64,000 nucleotides of DNA from CAYQDF01 sp964416175. Its GTDB lineage: Bacteria; Chloroflexota; Anaerolineae; Anaerolineales; UBA4823. A program made the translations under genes and the position numbers. The stretch covers positions 18,422 to 82,421 of the forward strand of contig CAYQDF010000003.1 in NCBI GenBank assembly GCA_964416175.1. Direction: 5' to 3'. Within the stretch, counting starts at the first letter, position 1, and each line of letters begins with the position of its first letter. The notes under the pieces are model-generated. The model did not search any database. It had not been told where the DNA came from and worked only from the letters and a program-made list of their open reading frames with translations. Shown here in pieces: positions 49,619 through 57,621 of the stretch.

Positions 49619-51523
49619 ATGCTCCCGGAATCGCAGATTCGCCACGAGCTGCAACCCCATCCCTCTCCTCCGTATCGTTCACGGTTGGTGCGGTTGGGGG
49701 TCCTCTCGCTCTCGAGCATCCTCCTTTTCCTGGTCAGCTTCATTGCCACGCCGAAGGTCCCGGTGCAGGTCAACGCCTTGGATGAGACCGCCACAACCAT
49801 CTCAGGCTTCTCCCAGCCAGAACCAACCTTTCTCTCGCCGACTGCAACATTAACAGCAACTAGGACGCCTGTCCGCCTCGTTCTTCCCCCGCAGCGCGCC
49901 TCCATCCAGGCAGGCCCGGCTGAGGGCACGATCTTCCTTTCGATCCAGGAAGGGGGATTCAGCCATCTGTTTGCTTTCCATCCAACGAACCTGCCGCTCA
50001 CCCGCCTGACGAACGGTCCCTGGGACGACGCCGCCCCCGCCCTCAGCCCGGATGGGCTTCGCCTGGCGTTCGCCTCCAACCGCTCCGGTGTGTGGGACCT
50101 GTACCTGCTCGAGCTGGCGACCGGGAAAGTCGAACGCCTCACGGACACCCCGCAGTACGATTCGGCACCCAGCTGGTCGCCGGACGGGCGCTACCTGGTC
50201 TACGAGACATACGGCGCCGACCTGGAGATCGCCATCCACTCCATCTTCGACGACCAGCCAGAGATCAACCTCAGCCAGCATCCAGCTGCCGACTTCGAAC
50301 CAGCCTGGTCCCCAGGCGGGCGCCAGATCGCCTTCCTCTCCACCCGCACCGGAGAGCGGGAAGTCTGGCTGGCGGACCTGGATCGCGCCGGGGAGGAGAG
50401 GTTCGTACTCCTGAGCTCCAGCCCGGGTGCCTACGAATCCCACCTTGCCTGGTCGCCGGATGGATCTGCCCTGGTCTGGTCTGCTGTGGAGAATGGCTAC
50501 CACAGCCTGCGTATTTGGAAAAACGAAGGAACCGGGCAAGCCACATCCAATTCCTCATCATCTTTCAATACAGCGAACATCCCGGCCGGCGACTGGCCGG
50601 CGTGGAGCCCGGACGGCGGGACCCTGCTGACAGCCCTGGAAGAGCCAAACCGGACGTTGCTGGTCGGTTATTCCACCTCAGACGGGCTGCTGGCCCTCCC
50701 GCCGCTTGCCCTCCCTGGCCCTGTCACCGGCATCGACTGGTCGGATGCAACCCTTCCGGGAGAGCTCCCCGCACCACTCGCTGAGGCGGCGCTGGCGACG
50801 CCTGAACCCGCCTGGAAGCCAGATCTCAGCCAGGTCCCCGATGCTCCCAACGGACGCCACCGCCTGGTGGAACTGGAGGACGTCGCTGCGCCATATCCCC
50901 TGCTGCACGACCTGGTGGTCGAGGCTTTCAACGCCCTGCGCGAGCATGTCGCCTGGGGGGCAGGTTGGGATTTCCTGGCATCTCTCGAGAATGCTTTTGT
51001 CCCCCTCACCTCGCCGCTGCCTCCCGGGATGGGAGAAGACTGGCTGTATACCGGCAGGGCCTTCGCTTTCAACCCGGTCGCCGTGAACTCGGGCTGGGTC
51101 GTGGTGGTCCCTGAACAGTTCGCCTCGCAGACATACTGGAGGATATACCTGAAAGCGCGGCACCAGGATGGCCGGCAAGGCGCGCCGCTGCGCGATCGGG
51201 CCTGGGATTTCTACGCTCGCTACGGCGGCGACCCGCTCACCTACGAGGCGGGAGGCCGGCTGACTCCGGAAATCCCACCCGGATATTGGATCGACTTCAC
51301 GGCCCTGGCGGGCGCTTACGGTTGGGAGCGCCTGCCAGCCCTATCGACCTGGCGTTCGGCGTATTTCACCGCCCGTTTCAACGAGTTCGTGTTCGCCGAA
51401 GGCCAGAGCTGGCGACAATCCATGCTGGAGCTCTATCCGCCCGAAGCTCTGATCACCCCCACCGCCGCGCTGCCTCCGACGCTCACGCCGACGCCAACAC
51501 CCTGGTGGAGGTCCTCCCCATGA
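49619..51523 (+). CDS. Membrane-anchored TolB-like beta-propeller protein
   Basis: 634 aa from ATG 49619 (GAGG upstream); starts at 49532 (TTG) or 49550 are possible but add only basic residues. One N-terminal helix (LGVLSLSSILLFLVSFIA), a Thr/Pro linker, then PD40/WD40-like blades with repeated SPDG motifs (AAPALSPDGLRLAFASNRSG, APSWSPDGRYLVYET, EPAWSPGGRQIAFLS) to about 420, and a unique C-terminal domain (about 430-615) ending in a TLTPTPTP tail. Probably extracytoplasmic binding or sensing. It is translationally coupled to the downstream M23 peptidase gene (ATGA). Confidence 0.85.
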   Translation: MLPESQIRHELQPHPSPPYRSRLVRLGVLSLSSILLFLVSFIATPKVPVQVNALDETATTISGFSQPEPTFLSPTATLTATRTPVRLVLPPQRASIQAGPAEGTIFLSIQEGGFSHLFAFHPTNLPLTRLTNGPWDDAAPALSPDGLRLAFASNRSGVWDLYLLELATGKVERLTDTPQYDSAPSWSPDGRYLVYETYGADLEIAIHSIFDDQPEINLSQHPAADFEPAWSPGGRQIAFLSTRTGEREVWLADLDRAGEERFVLLSSSPGAYESHLAWSPDGSALVWSAVENGYHSLRIWKNEGTGQATSNSSSSFNTANIPAGDWPAWSPDGGTLLTALEEPNRTLLVGYSTSDGLLALPPLALPGPVTGIDWSDATLPGELPAPLAEAALATPEPAWKPDLSQVPDAPNGRHRLVELEDVAAPYPLLHDLVVEAFNALREHVAWGAGWDFLASLENAFVPLTSPLPPGMGEDWLYTGRAFAFNPVAVNSGWVVVVPEQFASQTYWRIYLKARHQDGRQGAPLRDRAWDFYARYGGDPLTYEAGGRLTPEIPPGYWIDFTALAGAYGWERLPALSTWRSAYFTARFNEFVFAEGQSWRQSMLELYPPEALITPTAALPPTLTPTPTPWWRSSP

Positions 51524-52695
51524 ATCCCGTCCCCGCACGCCTGATTCGCTGGAGGCGGAGCGTCCTGCTCGGGCTTTGCCTGGCCGCACTGGTACCGCTG
51601 GCCAGCGGAGCTCTTGACCAAACAACTGCAATCGAATACTCCGATATTTCCATGAACCCTACCGACCTCGCGGGACAGCCAGATCTCCCCGGCGCCCCAC
51701 GGAGTGAGCCGGAGCGGCCAGCAAGAAAAGAGATGGAGCAGCCTGGAGCTGCGATCGAAGATGAAACCCTGGCTCCAGGCCCCGGCTGGGGGGCAGAAGT
51801 CCCCCTGCGGTTCACCTTCCCGAGCTCAGCTGCTCCGCCCATCTCCGCCTGGCGGCCTGCGCTTTATCCAGTTCCCTGGGCGCTGACCCCATTCGACCAT
51901 TTCTACTTCCTCCGCCCCATCCAGGCTGACGAGGTCAACTGGCCGAACGCCGACTACCGCTACGGCGGCGTCTTCTTCGAAGACATTGTCCACACCGGCG
52001 TCGATATCCCCGCGAAGAGCGGGACGCCGGTGCTGGCAGCAGCGGCAGGAAAAGTCGCCTGGGCTGGTTATGGTCTCTACAGCGGCTACTACGACGAAGC
52101 GGACCCTTACGGGATAGCTGTCCTGATCCGCCACGATTTCGGTTACAAGGGGGCCAGGCTGTACACCGTATATGCACACCTCAGCCGGGTGGACGTGGTG
52201 AAAGGTCAGCGGGTCGAGGCCGGATCCCGGCTCGGTCTGAGCGGGGAAACCGGGAAGACCACAGGCCCGCACCTGCACTTCGAAGTCCGCCAGGAGGTAG
52301 ACGGCTTCTTCTCGACATACAACCCTGAGCTCTGGCTGGTGCCGCCGCAGGGATGGGGCGTGATCGCCGGCAGGGTGATGAACACGGGCGGGCTGAAACT
52401 GAAGGGGCAGCTGGTCCAGGTGCGCTCCCTGACGGGCGGCCAGATCTGGAAAGCATTCACCTACAGCGGAGGGAATACCCACGAGGATCTCTACTACCGC
52501 GAGAACGTTGTGATCAGCGACCTGCCGGCCGGCAGGTATGAGATCAGGATCAACTATCTCGGCAAGAATTATTCGCTGGAAGTGGAAGTCCAACCTGGGC
52601 TGGTCACCTACTTCACCTTCCGCGGCCGCAGTGGCTACACCTCAGAACCACTGAAAACCCCCGGGGCAGATTTCAATCCCCTTGCGGATCCCTGA
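51520..52695 (+). CDS. Secreted M23-family (LytM) metallopeptidase
   Basis: 391 aa from ATG 51520, which overlaps the upstream stop and has GGAGG 8 nt before it; the longer frame to 51286 runs inside the previous gene. Signal peptide (VLLGLCLAALVPLASGA), a Pro-rich linker, then the M23 domain (about 135-280) with the zinc ligands in HTGVDIPAKSGTPV and GPHLHFEVR, and a C-terminal beta domain. M23 enzymes cut peptidoglycan cross-bridges or act as inactive regulators of hydrolases. All core ligands are present, so activity is likely. Confidence 0.88.
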   Translation: MNPVPARLIRWRRSVLLGLCLAALVPLASGALDQTTAIEYSDISMNPTDLAGQPDLPGAPRSEPERPARKEMEQPGAAIEDETLAPGPGWGAEVPLRFTFPSSAAPPISAWRPALYPVPWALTPFDHFYFLRPIQADEVNWPNADYRYGGVFFEDIVHTGVDIPAKSGTPVLAAAAGKVAWAGYGLYSGYYDEADPYGIAVLIRHDFGYKGARLYTVYAHLSRVDVVKGQRVEAGSRLGLSGETGKTTGPHLHFEVRQEVDGFFSTYNPELWLVPPQGWGVIAGRVMNTGGLKLKGQLVQVRSLTGGQIWKAFTYSGGNTHEDLYYRENVVISDLPAGRYEIRINYLGKNYSLEVEVQPGLVTYFTFRGRSGYTSEPLKTPGADFNPLADP

Positions 52696-52770
52696 ACTCC
52701 CCTGCCCACCCTCCTTGAGTGAAACCGCCTCACGGGATTGAATTATGATCCTTGGGCGAATTTCCAGCCC

Positions 52771-52798
52771 TTGACAAACAGAACATCTGTGCTAAACT
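52771..52798 (+). promoter_or_regulatory. recA promoter with candidate LexA-type operator
   Basis: TTGACA (52771-52776), 16-bp spacer, TAAACT (52793-52798). The spacer holds AGAAC-ATCT-GTGCT (52780-52793), one mismatch from AGAAC-N4-GTTCT, and the overlapping palindrome ACAGA-ACA-TCTGT (52778-52790). Confidence 0.7.
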
Positions 52799-52806
52799 AA
52801 GGGGGC

Positions 52807-52839
52807 GTGGTACCACATGGTAAAATTCTGTTCGAACAG
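52807..52839 (+). promoter_or_regulatory. Two palindromes in the recA leader
   Basis: GTGGTACCAC (52807-52816) and CTGTTCGAACAG (52828-52839) are both perfect palindromes in the first 45 nt after the recA -10 box. They may be regulator sites or form RNA structure. The remaining leader to 52937 shows no gene. Confidence 0.45.
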
Positions 52840-52937
52840 TGAACGCAGCCGCCCAATCCCGTCCACTGTCAACGCTAACACTGTAATCTTCATCTCATAT
52901 CATCTCTTTAATTCGAATTTCCTGGAGACCCACGAAA

Positions 52938-54020
52938 ATGGCCCGCAGAACAATTGATTCACCTGAAGACGTTGACGAATCACGCCGCGTGGCGCTGGAA
53001 AAAGCCCTGGGCGACATCACCAAGCGCTACGGGGACATGACGATCATGCGCCTGGGAGAGGCCCACCAGATGGCGGTCGAATTCATCCCCACCGGCTCGC
53101 TCTCGCTGGACATCGCCCTCGGCGTGGGCGGCGTCCCACGCGGCCGCATCACGGAGATCTACGGCCCGGAATCCTCCGGCAAAACGACCATCTGCCAGCA
53201 CATCGTCGCCGAAGCCCAACGCATAGGGGGTACGGCAGCTTTCATCGACATGGAGCACGCCCTCGATCCCAGCTATGCCGCACGCTGCGGGGTGGATCTC
53301 GAAAGCCTGCTGATCTCCCAACCCGACACGGGCGAACAGGCCCTGGAGATCACCGAGACCCTAGTGCGCTCCGGCGCGGTGGACCTGGTGGTCGTCGATT
53401 CGGTGGCGGCTCTGGTGCCGCGCGCCGAGATCGAGGGCGACATGGGCGATTCGCCGATGGGCATGCAGGCCCGCCTGATGTCCCAGGCCCTGCGCAAGCT
53501 CTCCGGCGCGATCAAACAGACCAACACGGCAGTCATCTTCACCAACCAGCTGCGCCAGAAGATCGGCGTCGTCTTCGGCAACCCGGAGACGACCACCGGC
53601 GGCATGGCATTGAAGTTCTACGCTTCTGTGCGGATGGACGTGCGGCGGATCCAATCGATCAAGCTCGGATCGGAGATCATTGGCAACCGCACCCGGGTGA
53701 GGGTCGTCAAGAACAAGGTCGCTCCGCCCTTCCGCACCGCTGAGTTCGATATCATGTACACGGAGGGCATCTCCAAGGCCGGCGACATCCTCGACCTGGC
53801 GACCGAGCTGAACCTGGTCGAAAAGCGCGGCTCTTTCTACAACTACGGTGACATCAAGCTTGGCCAGGGGCGCGAGAACGCCAAGGATTTCCTGCGCCAG
53901 AATCCTGACCTGATGGCCGAGATCGAACACGCAGTGCGCCAGCAGGCCTTGAGCGGGTCCCTGCCGTTGCCGATTGGCACGCCTGAAGACGCTGACTACC
54001 CCTTAGATGGCAACGAGTAG
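52938..54020 (+). CDS. recA: Recombinase RecA
   Basis: 360 aa. Walker A GPESSGKTT (76-84), Walker B LVVVDSVAALVPRAEIEGD, the L1/L2 DNA-binding loops (GDSPMGMQARLMSQALRKL; FGNPETTTGGMALKFYASVR) and the C-terminal domain are complete, with no intein. It forms the strand-exchange filament and triggers LexA self-cleavage. It has a promoter with a probable SOS operator. The leader between promoter and start is about 135 nt. Confidence 0.98.
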   Translation: MARRTIDSPEDVDESRRVALEKALGDITKRYGDMTIMRLGEAHQMAVEFIPTGSLSLDIALGVGGVPRGRITEIYGPESSGKTTICQHIVAEAQRIGGTAAFIDMEHALDPSYAARCGVDLESLLISQPDTGEQALEITETLVRSGAVDLVVVDSVAALVPRAEIEGDMGDSPMGMQARLMSQALRKLSGAIKQTNTAVIFTNQLRQKIGVVFGNPETTTGGMALKFYASVRMDVRRIQSIKLGSEIIGNRTRVRVVKNKVAPPFRTAEFDIMYTEGISKAGDILDLATELNLVEKRGSFYNYGDIKLGQGRENAKDFLRQNPDLMAEIEHAVRQQALSGSLPLPIGTPEDADYPLDGNE

Positions 54021-54098
54021 CGCCTCGCGCCATCCGGATTCACAGATGCAAACAGGCAAACGCAGGCGGGCCTGGATTCTGCTTCCTCTTAAAGTGGA

Positions 54099-54104
54099 TA
54101 GATT
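54099..54104 (+). promoter_or_regulatory. TAGATT -10-like box
   Basis: TAGATT, 6 nt before a GTG at 54111; weak candidate for a leaderless start of the NBR1-like lipoprotein gene. Confidence 0.3.
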
Positions 54105-54110
54105 ATCAAC

Positions 54111-54692
54111 GTGAGTTCGGGATCAGGCCGATCTCGTCCCGGTCGCATTCGTAATCTTTCTTTACCCAGCAGGGTAATTTGGAGGATGTCCCTCTTGGTC
54201 AGCCTCGGGATGATGGTCGCCTGCGGAAGGCAGCCCACGACTCCCGACCTCTTCATCCCTCCCACTCCTGCTTCACAGGCGACCCCGCTCAGCATTGGGG
54301 CGAGCGAACCCATCCCGGCAAGTCCGACTGAACCCCCTCCACCTACTCCCACGCCCCCTTGTTCCCCGGATCTGACCTTCCTGGAAGACCTGACCATCCC
54401 GGACGGCACGATCGCCGCGCCCGGGGAAACTCTGGACAAGCGCTGGCGTGTGCAGAATTCCGGGTCGTGCAACTGGGAATTCAACTACAGCGTCATACTG
54501 ATCGGCGGGCTGGACATGGGCGCTCCCGCCGAACAGGCGCTCTTTCCGGCGCGCAGCGGGACGGAAGTGGTGATCCGGATGATCTTCACCACCCCGACCG
54601 AGCCGGGTACCTACAGCAGCGCCTGGCAGGCGCGCGACCCGACAGGGAACCTGTTTGGGGATCCGTTTTTCATAGCGATCGTCGTACCCTAA
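54111..54692 (+). CDS. Lipoprotein with NBR1 Ig-like domain
   Basis: 193 aa from GTG 54111; an ATG at 54186 directly behind GGAGG is the alternative start. The signal MSLLVSLGMMVAC ends in a lipobox Cys. A Pro/Thr linker (SPTEPPPPTPTPPC) leads to an NBR1-type Ig-like domain (about 95-193: PDGTIAAPGETLDKRWRVQN, SGSCNWEFNYSVILIGG, PTEPGTYSSAWQARDPTG). In eukaryotes this domain belongs to the autophagy receptor NBR1; in bacteria it occurs in secreted proteins and probably binds partners. It stands alone between recA and the ahcY terminator. Confidence 0.78.
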   Translation: MSSGSGRSRPGRIRNLSLPSRVIWRMSLLVSLGMMVACGRQPTTPDLFIPPTPASQATPLSIGASEPIPASPTEPPPPTPTPPCSPDLTFLEDLTIPDGTIAAPGETLDKRWRVQNSGSCNWEFNYSVILIGGLDMGAPAEQALFPARSGTEVVIRMIFTTPTEPGTYSSAWQARDPTGNLFGDPFFIAIVVP

Positions 54693-54699
54693 TAAAAAA

Positions 54700-54733
54700 A
54701 GACCCGGACAGCTGATAAATCCCATCCGGGTCT
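54700..54733 (-). terminator. Terminator of the pfkB-ahcY operon
   Basis: On the minus strand AGACCCGGA pairs with TCCGGGTCT (9 bp) and is followed by TTTTTTTATTAG. Confidence 0.88.
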
Positions 54734-54752
54734 CCGGCTTCAATCATTAACA

Positions 54753-56012
54753 TCAAGTTCCCTCTTCCCAGGAATTCAGATATTTCACCTGCTCGGAGGT
54801 GAGTACATCGATTGAAACGCCCATCGCCTCCAGCTTGAGACGGGCGATCTCCCGGTCGATCTGCTCCGGAACGCTGTAGACCTTCTTTTCGAAGGTTGCG
54901 CTGTTCTTCACCAGGTGTTCCAGGCTGAGCGCCTGGTTGGCGAAGGACATGTCCATCACGCTCGCCGGGTGCCCTTCAGCCGCGGCCAGGTTGATCAACC
55001 GGCCTTCGCCGAGCAGGTTGATTGCCCGTCCATCCGGCAGCAAGTACTGCTCGACGAACGGGCGCACCAGGCGCTTCTCTTTAGCCATCGATTCCAGGGC
55101 GGGGATGTTGATCTCCACGTTGAAGTGGCCCGAATTGGCAACGATCGCGCCATCCTTCATCACCTCGAAATGATTTTTGTCGATCACGTTGATATCGCCG
55201 GTCACCGTGACGAAGATGTCCCCGATGCGGGCCGCCTCCAGCATGGGCATCACGCGAAACCCGTCCATGACCGCTTCCAGGGCCGGCAGCGGGTCGACCT
55301 CGGTGACGATCACGTTAGCGCCCATGCCGCGTGCCCGCATCGCCAGCCCGCGCCCGCACCAGCCGTACCCGGCGATGACGAAATTCTTCCCTGCCAGCAG
55401 TACATTCGTCGCCCGGACGATGCCGTCCACCGTGGACTGCCCGGTCCCATAACGGTTGTCGAAGAGGTGCTTGGTCATGGCGTCATTGACCGCGATCACC
55501 GGGAAGGCCAGCGCCCCATCCGCGGCCATCGCTCGCAGGCGGATCACACCGGTGGTGGTCTCCTCCGTGCCGCCGATCACGTTTTTGAGCAGATCGCGGC
55601 GGTCCTTGTGCAGAGTGCTGACCAGGTCCGCCCCATCGTCCATCGTCAAATGCGGCTGGTGGTCGAGGGCAGCGTTGATGTGCCGGTAGTAGGTGACGTT
55701 GTCCTCCCCCTTAATGGCGAACACGGGGATCTCGAAATGAGTCACCAGAGATGCCGCCACATCGTCTTGAGTGGAAAGCGGGTTCGAGGCGGTCAGCACC
55801 ACCTCTGCGCCGCCCTGGTGCAGCGTATCCATCAGGTGCGCCGTCTCCGTCGTGACGTGCAGGCAGGCGGAGATGCGCAGGCCCTGCAGCGGCCTCTCCG
55901 CAGCAAAGCGTTCCCGGATCAAACGTAGGACCGGCATCTCCCGCCCCGCCCATTCGATGCGCCGGCGGCCTCCTTCAGCCAGCTTGATATCCTTGACGTC
56001 GTAATTGTCCAT
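54753..56012 (-). CDS. ahcY: Adenosylhomocysteinase
   Basis: 419 aa from ATG 56012; GGAG lies 9 nt upstream, inside the slightly longer TTG-started frame. NAD-binding GYGWCGRGLAMRARGMGA, substrate residues in HVTTETAHLMDTL, ASNPLSTQDDVAASLV and the DNRYGTGQSTVDGI motif are clear. It splits S-adenosylhomocysteine into homocysteine and adenosine, removing the inhibitor of methyltransferases. The PfkB kinase gene upstream in the same transcript can phosphorylate the adenosine released, pulling the reversible reaction forward. Confidence 0.96.
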   Translation of the reverse strand: MDNYDVKDIKLAEGGRRRIEWAGREMPVLRLIRERFAAERPLQGLRISACLHVTTETAHLMDTLHQGGAEVVLTASNPLSTQDDVAASLVTHFEIPVFAIKGEDNVTYYRHINAALDHQPHLTMDDGADLVSTLHKDRRDLLKNVIGGTEETTTGVIRLRAMAADGALAFPVIAVNDAMTKHLFDNRYGTGQSTVDGIVRATNVLLAGKNFVIAGYGWCGRGLAMRARGMGANVIVTEVDPLPALEAVMDGFRVMPMLEAARIGDIFVTVTGDINVIDKNHFEVMKDGAIVANSGHFNVEINIPALESMAKEKRLVRPFVEQYLLPDGRAINLLGEGRLINLAAAEGHPASVMDMSFANQALSLEHLVKNSATFEKKVYSVPEQIDREIARLKLEAMGVSIDVLTSEQVKYLNSWEEGT

Positions 56013-56035
56013 CCTGGTCTCCAATGAAACAATAG

Positions 56036-56089
56036 ATCGGGGACAGGGGACAGGGGAAAAAACTAGAGCTTTTCTCCCCTGTCCCCGAT
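56036..56089. repeat. GGGGACAG inverted repeat between pfkB and ahcY
   Basis: ATCGGGGACAGGGG (56036-56049) pairs with CCCCTGTCCCCGAT (56076-56089) in a perfect 14-bp stem. A tandem copy of GGGGACA allows a second register with the A-run and T-run. It overlaps the last codons and stop of the PfkB gene. As it lies between two genes of one transcript it may lower ahcY expression or stabilise the upstream message. Confidence 0.7.
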
Positions 56090-57064
56090 CCCCTGATTGA
56101 TGTCATCCAGGACGAGCCCATCCAGCAGTCCCCCGTCGTCGAAATGCCGGCGGAAGCGGCTCACGAACTCCGCCCTGGTAAACACGTGGTTTTGCGGCCC
56201 TTCCTGTTCCAGGCAATAAGCGGCGCAGACCGCGCCCATGCGGGCGCAGGTAATCAGGTTATAGCCGCGGGCATAGCCGGCCAGGAAGCCGCCCCGGAAG
56301 GCGTCGCCCACCCCGGTCGGGTCGACGATCGCGGCCGGTGTGACCGCAGGGATCTGCTGTTCCCCGCCAGAGGAATAGACCGAAGATCCCCGTTCGCCAT
56401 TGGTGACCACGGTGAAGGCGGGGCGCGTCTGGAGTTCCTCAAAGGTCAGCCCGGTCTTGTTCTGGATCATGCAGAACTCGTAGTAGTTAACGAACAGCGC
56501 GAGCGCACCCTCCAGCCCCTGGCGGAGGTCTTCTTGGCTCAGCCTGGGGATCTGCTGGCTGGGATCGTAGATGTAAGGGACGCCGAGCTCCTGGCATTCA
56601 GCCGCGTAGCGGCGCATCGCCTGGGGGTCGTTGGGCGAGATCAGCACCAGGTCAGGGCGTTCCCCGGGCAGGTCGTGTAGCGACAGTTCGGCAGCCCGGG
56701 CCATGGCGCCGGGGAAGAAACTGGCGATCAGGGCGTTCTCGCGATCCGTGTTTGCAAAGTACGAAGCGGTGTACTCGCCGGGGACGATGCGCACGCCAGA
56801 GGTGTCGATCCCGCGGGCCTCCAGCCAGCCCCGATACTCGGCGAAGTCCTCCCCCGCCGTGGCGAACAGACGCGGCCGCTGCCCAAGCAGGGCCATGGTG
56901 TAGGCAATATTGGGGGCGATCCCGCCGGGCTGGCGCACCATGCTCTCCACCAACAAGGACAGGCTGAGCCCTTCCAGGCGGTCGGGTAGGATGTGTTCCC
57001 GGAAGTAGCCGGGGAAGCGCATCAGGTAGTCAAAGGCGATCGAACCGGTCAGCAGGATGTTCAT
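56063..57064 (-). CDS. PfkB-family carbohydrate/adenosine kinase
   Basis: 333 aa ribokinase fold. N-terminal GSIAFDYLMRFPGYF, the PfkB signature 1 region (QPGGIAPNIAYTMALLG) and the catalytic VDPTGVGDAFRGGFLAGY with the base Asp in GVGDAF are visible. Adenosine is the likely substrate because ahcY follows in the same operon, but that is inference. The last codons (GDRGEKL) are encoded by one arm of the GGGGACAG repeat, suggesting that the original C-terminus was altered by repeat insertion. Confidence 0.88.
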   Translation of the reverse strand: MNILLTGSIAFDYLMRFPGYFREHILPDRLEGLSLSLLVESMVRQPGGIAPNIAYTMALLGQRPRLFATAGEDFAEYRGWLEARGIDTSGVRIVPGEYTASYFANTDRENALIASFFPGAMARAAELSLHDLPGERPDLVLISPNDPQAMRRYAAECQELGVPYIYDPSQQIPRLSQEDLRQGLEGALALFVNYYEFCMIQNKTGLTFEELQTRPAFTVVTNGERGSSVYSSGGEQQIPAVTPAAIVDPTGVGDAFRGGFLAGYARGYNLITCARMGAVCAAYCLEQEGPQNHVFTRAEFVSRFRRHFDDGGLLDGLVLDDINQGIGDRGEKL

Positions 57065-57159
57065 ATATCAGCAAAAGCCGCCCGGAGTTCATCGGGCAGC
57101 AGGCGTTGGTCAACCTTGCGCGCCGGCTGGCGCGCCCCAACTCGTTCACTCGTCCGCAT
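57061..57159 (-). CDS. 32-residue small ORF coupled to the PfkB gene
   Basis: Starts MRTSERVGARQPARKV and continues DQRLLPDELRAAFADI. It has an AGGTGA Shine-Dalgarno 6 nt upstream, its stop overlaps the PfkB start (ATGA), and it lies about 50 nt after a consensus promoter. Third codon positions are GC-rich like real genes here. It may be a translated leader that couples translation, or a small protein. No family is recognised. Confidence 0.5.
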   Translation of the reverse strand: MRTSERVGARQPARKVDQRLLPDELRAAFADI

Positions 57160-57215
57160 GATTCACCTGCCGGCAGCGCCCCCCATTCGAGAGCAGCCTC
57201 CTCAAGAGCGGACTG

Positions 57216-57244
57216 AGTTTAACATGGTTGAGGGACTTTGTCAA
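57216..57244 (-). promoter_or_regulatory. Sigma-70 promoter of the smORF-pfkB-ahcY operon
   Basis: TTGACA (57239-57244), 17-bp spacer, TAAACT (57216-57221) on the minus strand. Confidence 0.85.
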
Positions 57245-57261
57245 AGCCTGCAGGAAGAATG

Positions 57262-57299
57262 GGGTGAGCAGGCAGGGCAGCTCCGCAGCCTGCTCACCC
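57262..57299 (-). terminator. Hairpin at the end of the 57294 gene
   Basis: GGGTGAGCAGGC pairs with GCCTGCTCACCC (12-bp perfect stem, 14-nt loop), containing the stop of the leftward gene at 57294. The downstream T content is low, so termination is probable rather than certain. Confidence 0.6.
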
Positions 57300-57578
57300 G
57301 CCGCCCGATCTCCCCCCATCCAAAACACCCATACGGTCTTCGATCAGCTGGCGCAGGCGCAGGACCTCTTTGTGCTCTTCGAGCAGCATGGCCAGCAGGA
57401 AGGTCTCGAAAGGCAGGGCGTGGGCCGCGTAGGCGGCGGCCGCCAGGTGCCTGTGCGCGGCGGCGAACAGGTCGTCCAGCGCCAGCTGGTCGCCGCGGCG
57501 CAGGGCGCGCCGGAAGCGGGAAAACGATTCCTGCTCCTGCAAAAAGGCCTGGGTGATGGAAGGTAGTGTGCGTCCCAT
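57294..57578 (-). CDS. Small helical hypothetical protein
   Basis: 94 aa, Ala/Leu-rich helices (ITQAFLQEQESFSRFRRALR, LALDDLFAAAHRHLAAAAYA, FETFLLAMLLEEHKEVLRLR), no membrane segment and a Gly-rich tail. No family recognised. It follows the RecA-fold gene by 43 nt in the same direction. TATAAT at 57596-57601 (17 nt upstream) suggests an additional promoter of its own with a short leader. Confidence 0.65.
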   Translation of the reverse strand: MGRTLPSITQAFLQEQESFSRFRRALRRGDQLALDDLFAAAHRHLAAAAYAAHALPFETFLLAMLLEEHKEVLRLRQLIEDRMGVLDGGRSGGG

Positions 57579-57621
57579 ATGTGATCGAGCGAAAGATTAT
57601 AACTGAGGTCGGTCTCCCGGC

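Noticed and set aside
57061..57293. SAM or SAH riboswitch upstream of pfkB-ahcY
   Set aside because: Only a roughly 50-nt leader lies before a translated short ORF, and no SAM/SAH aptamer consensus was found.
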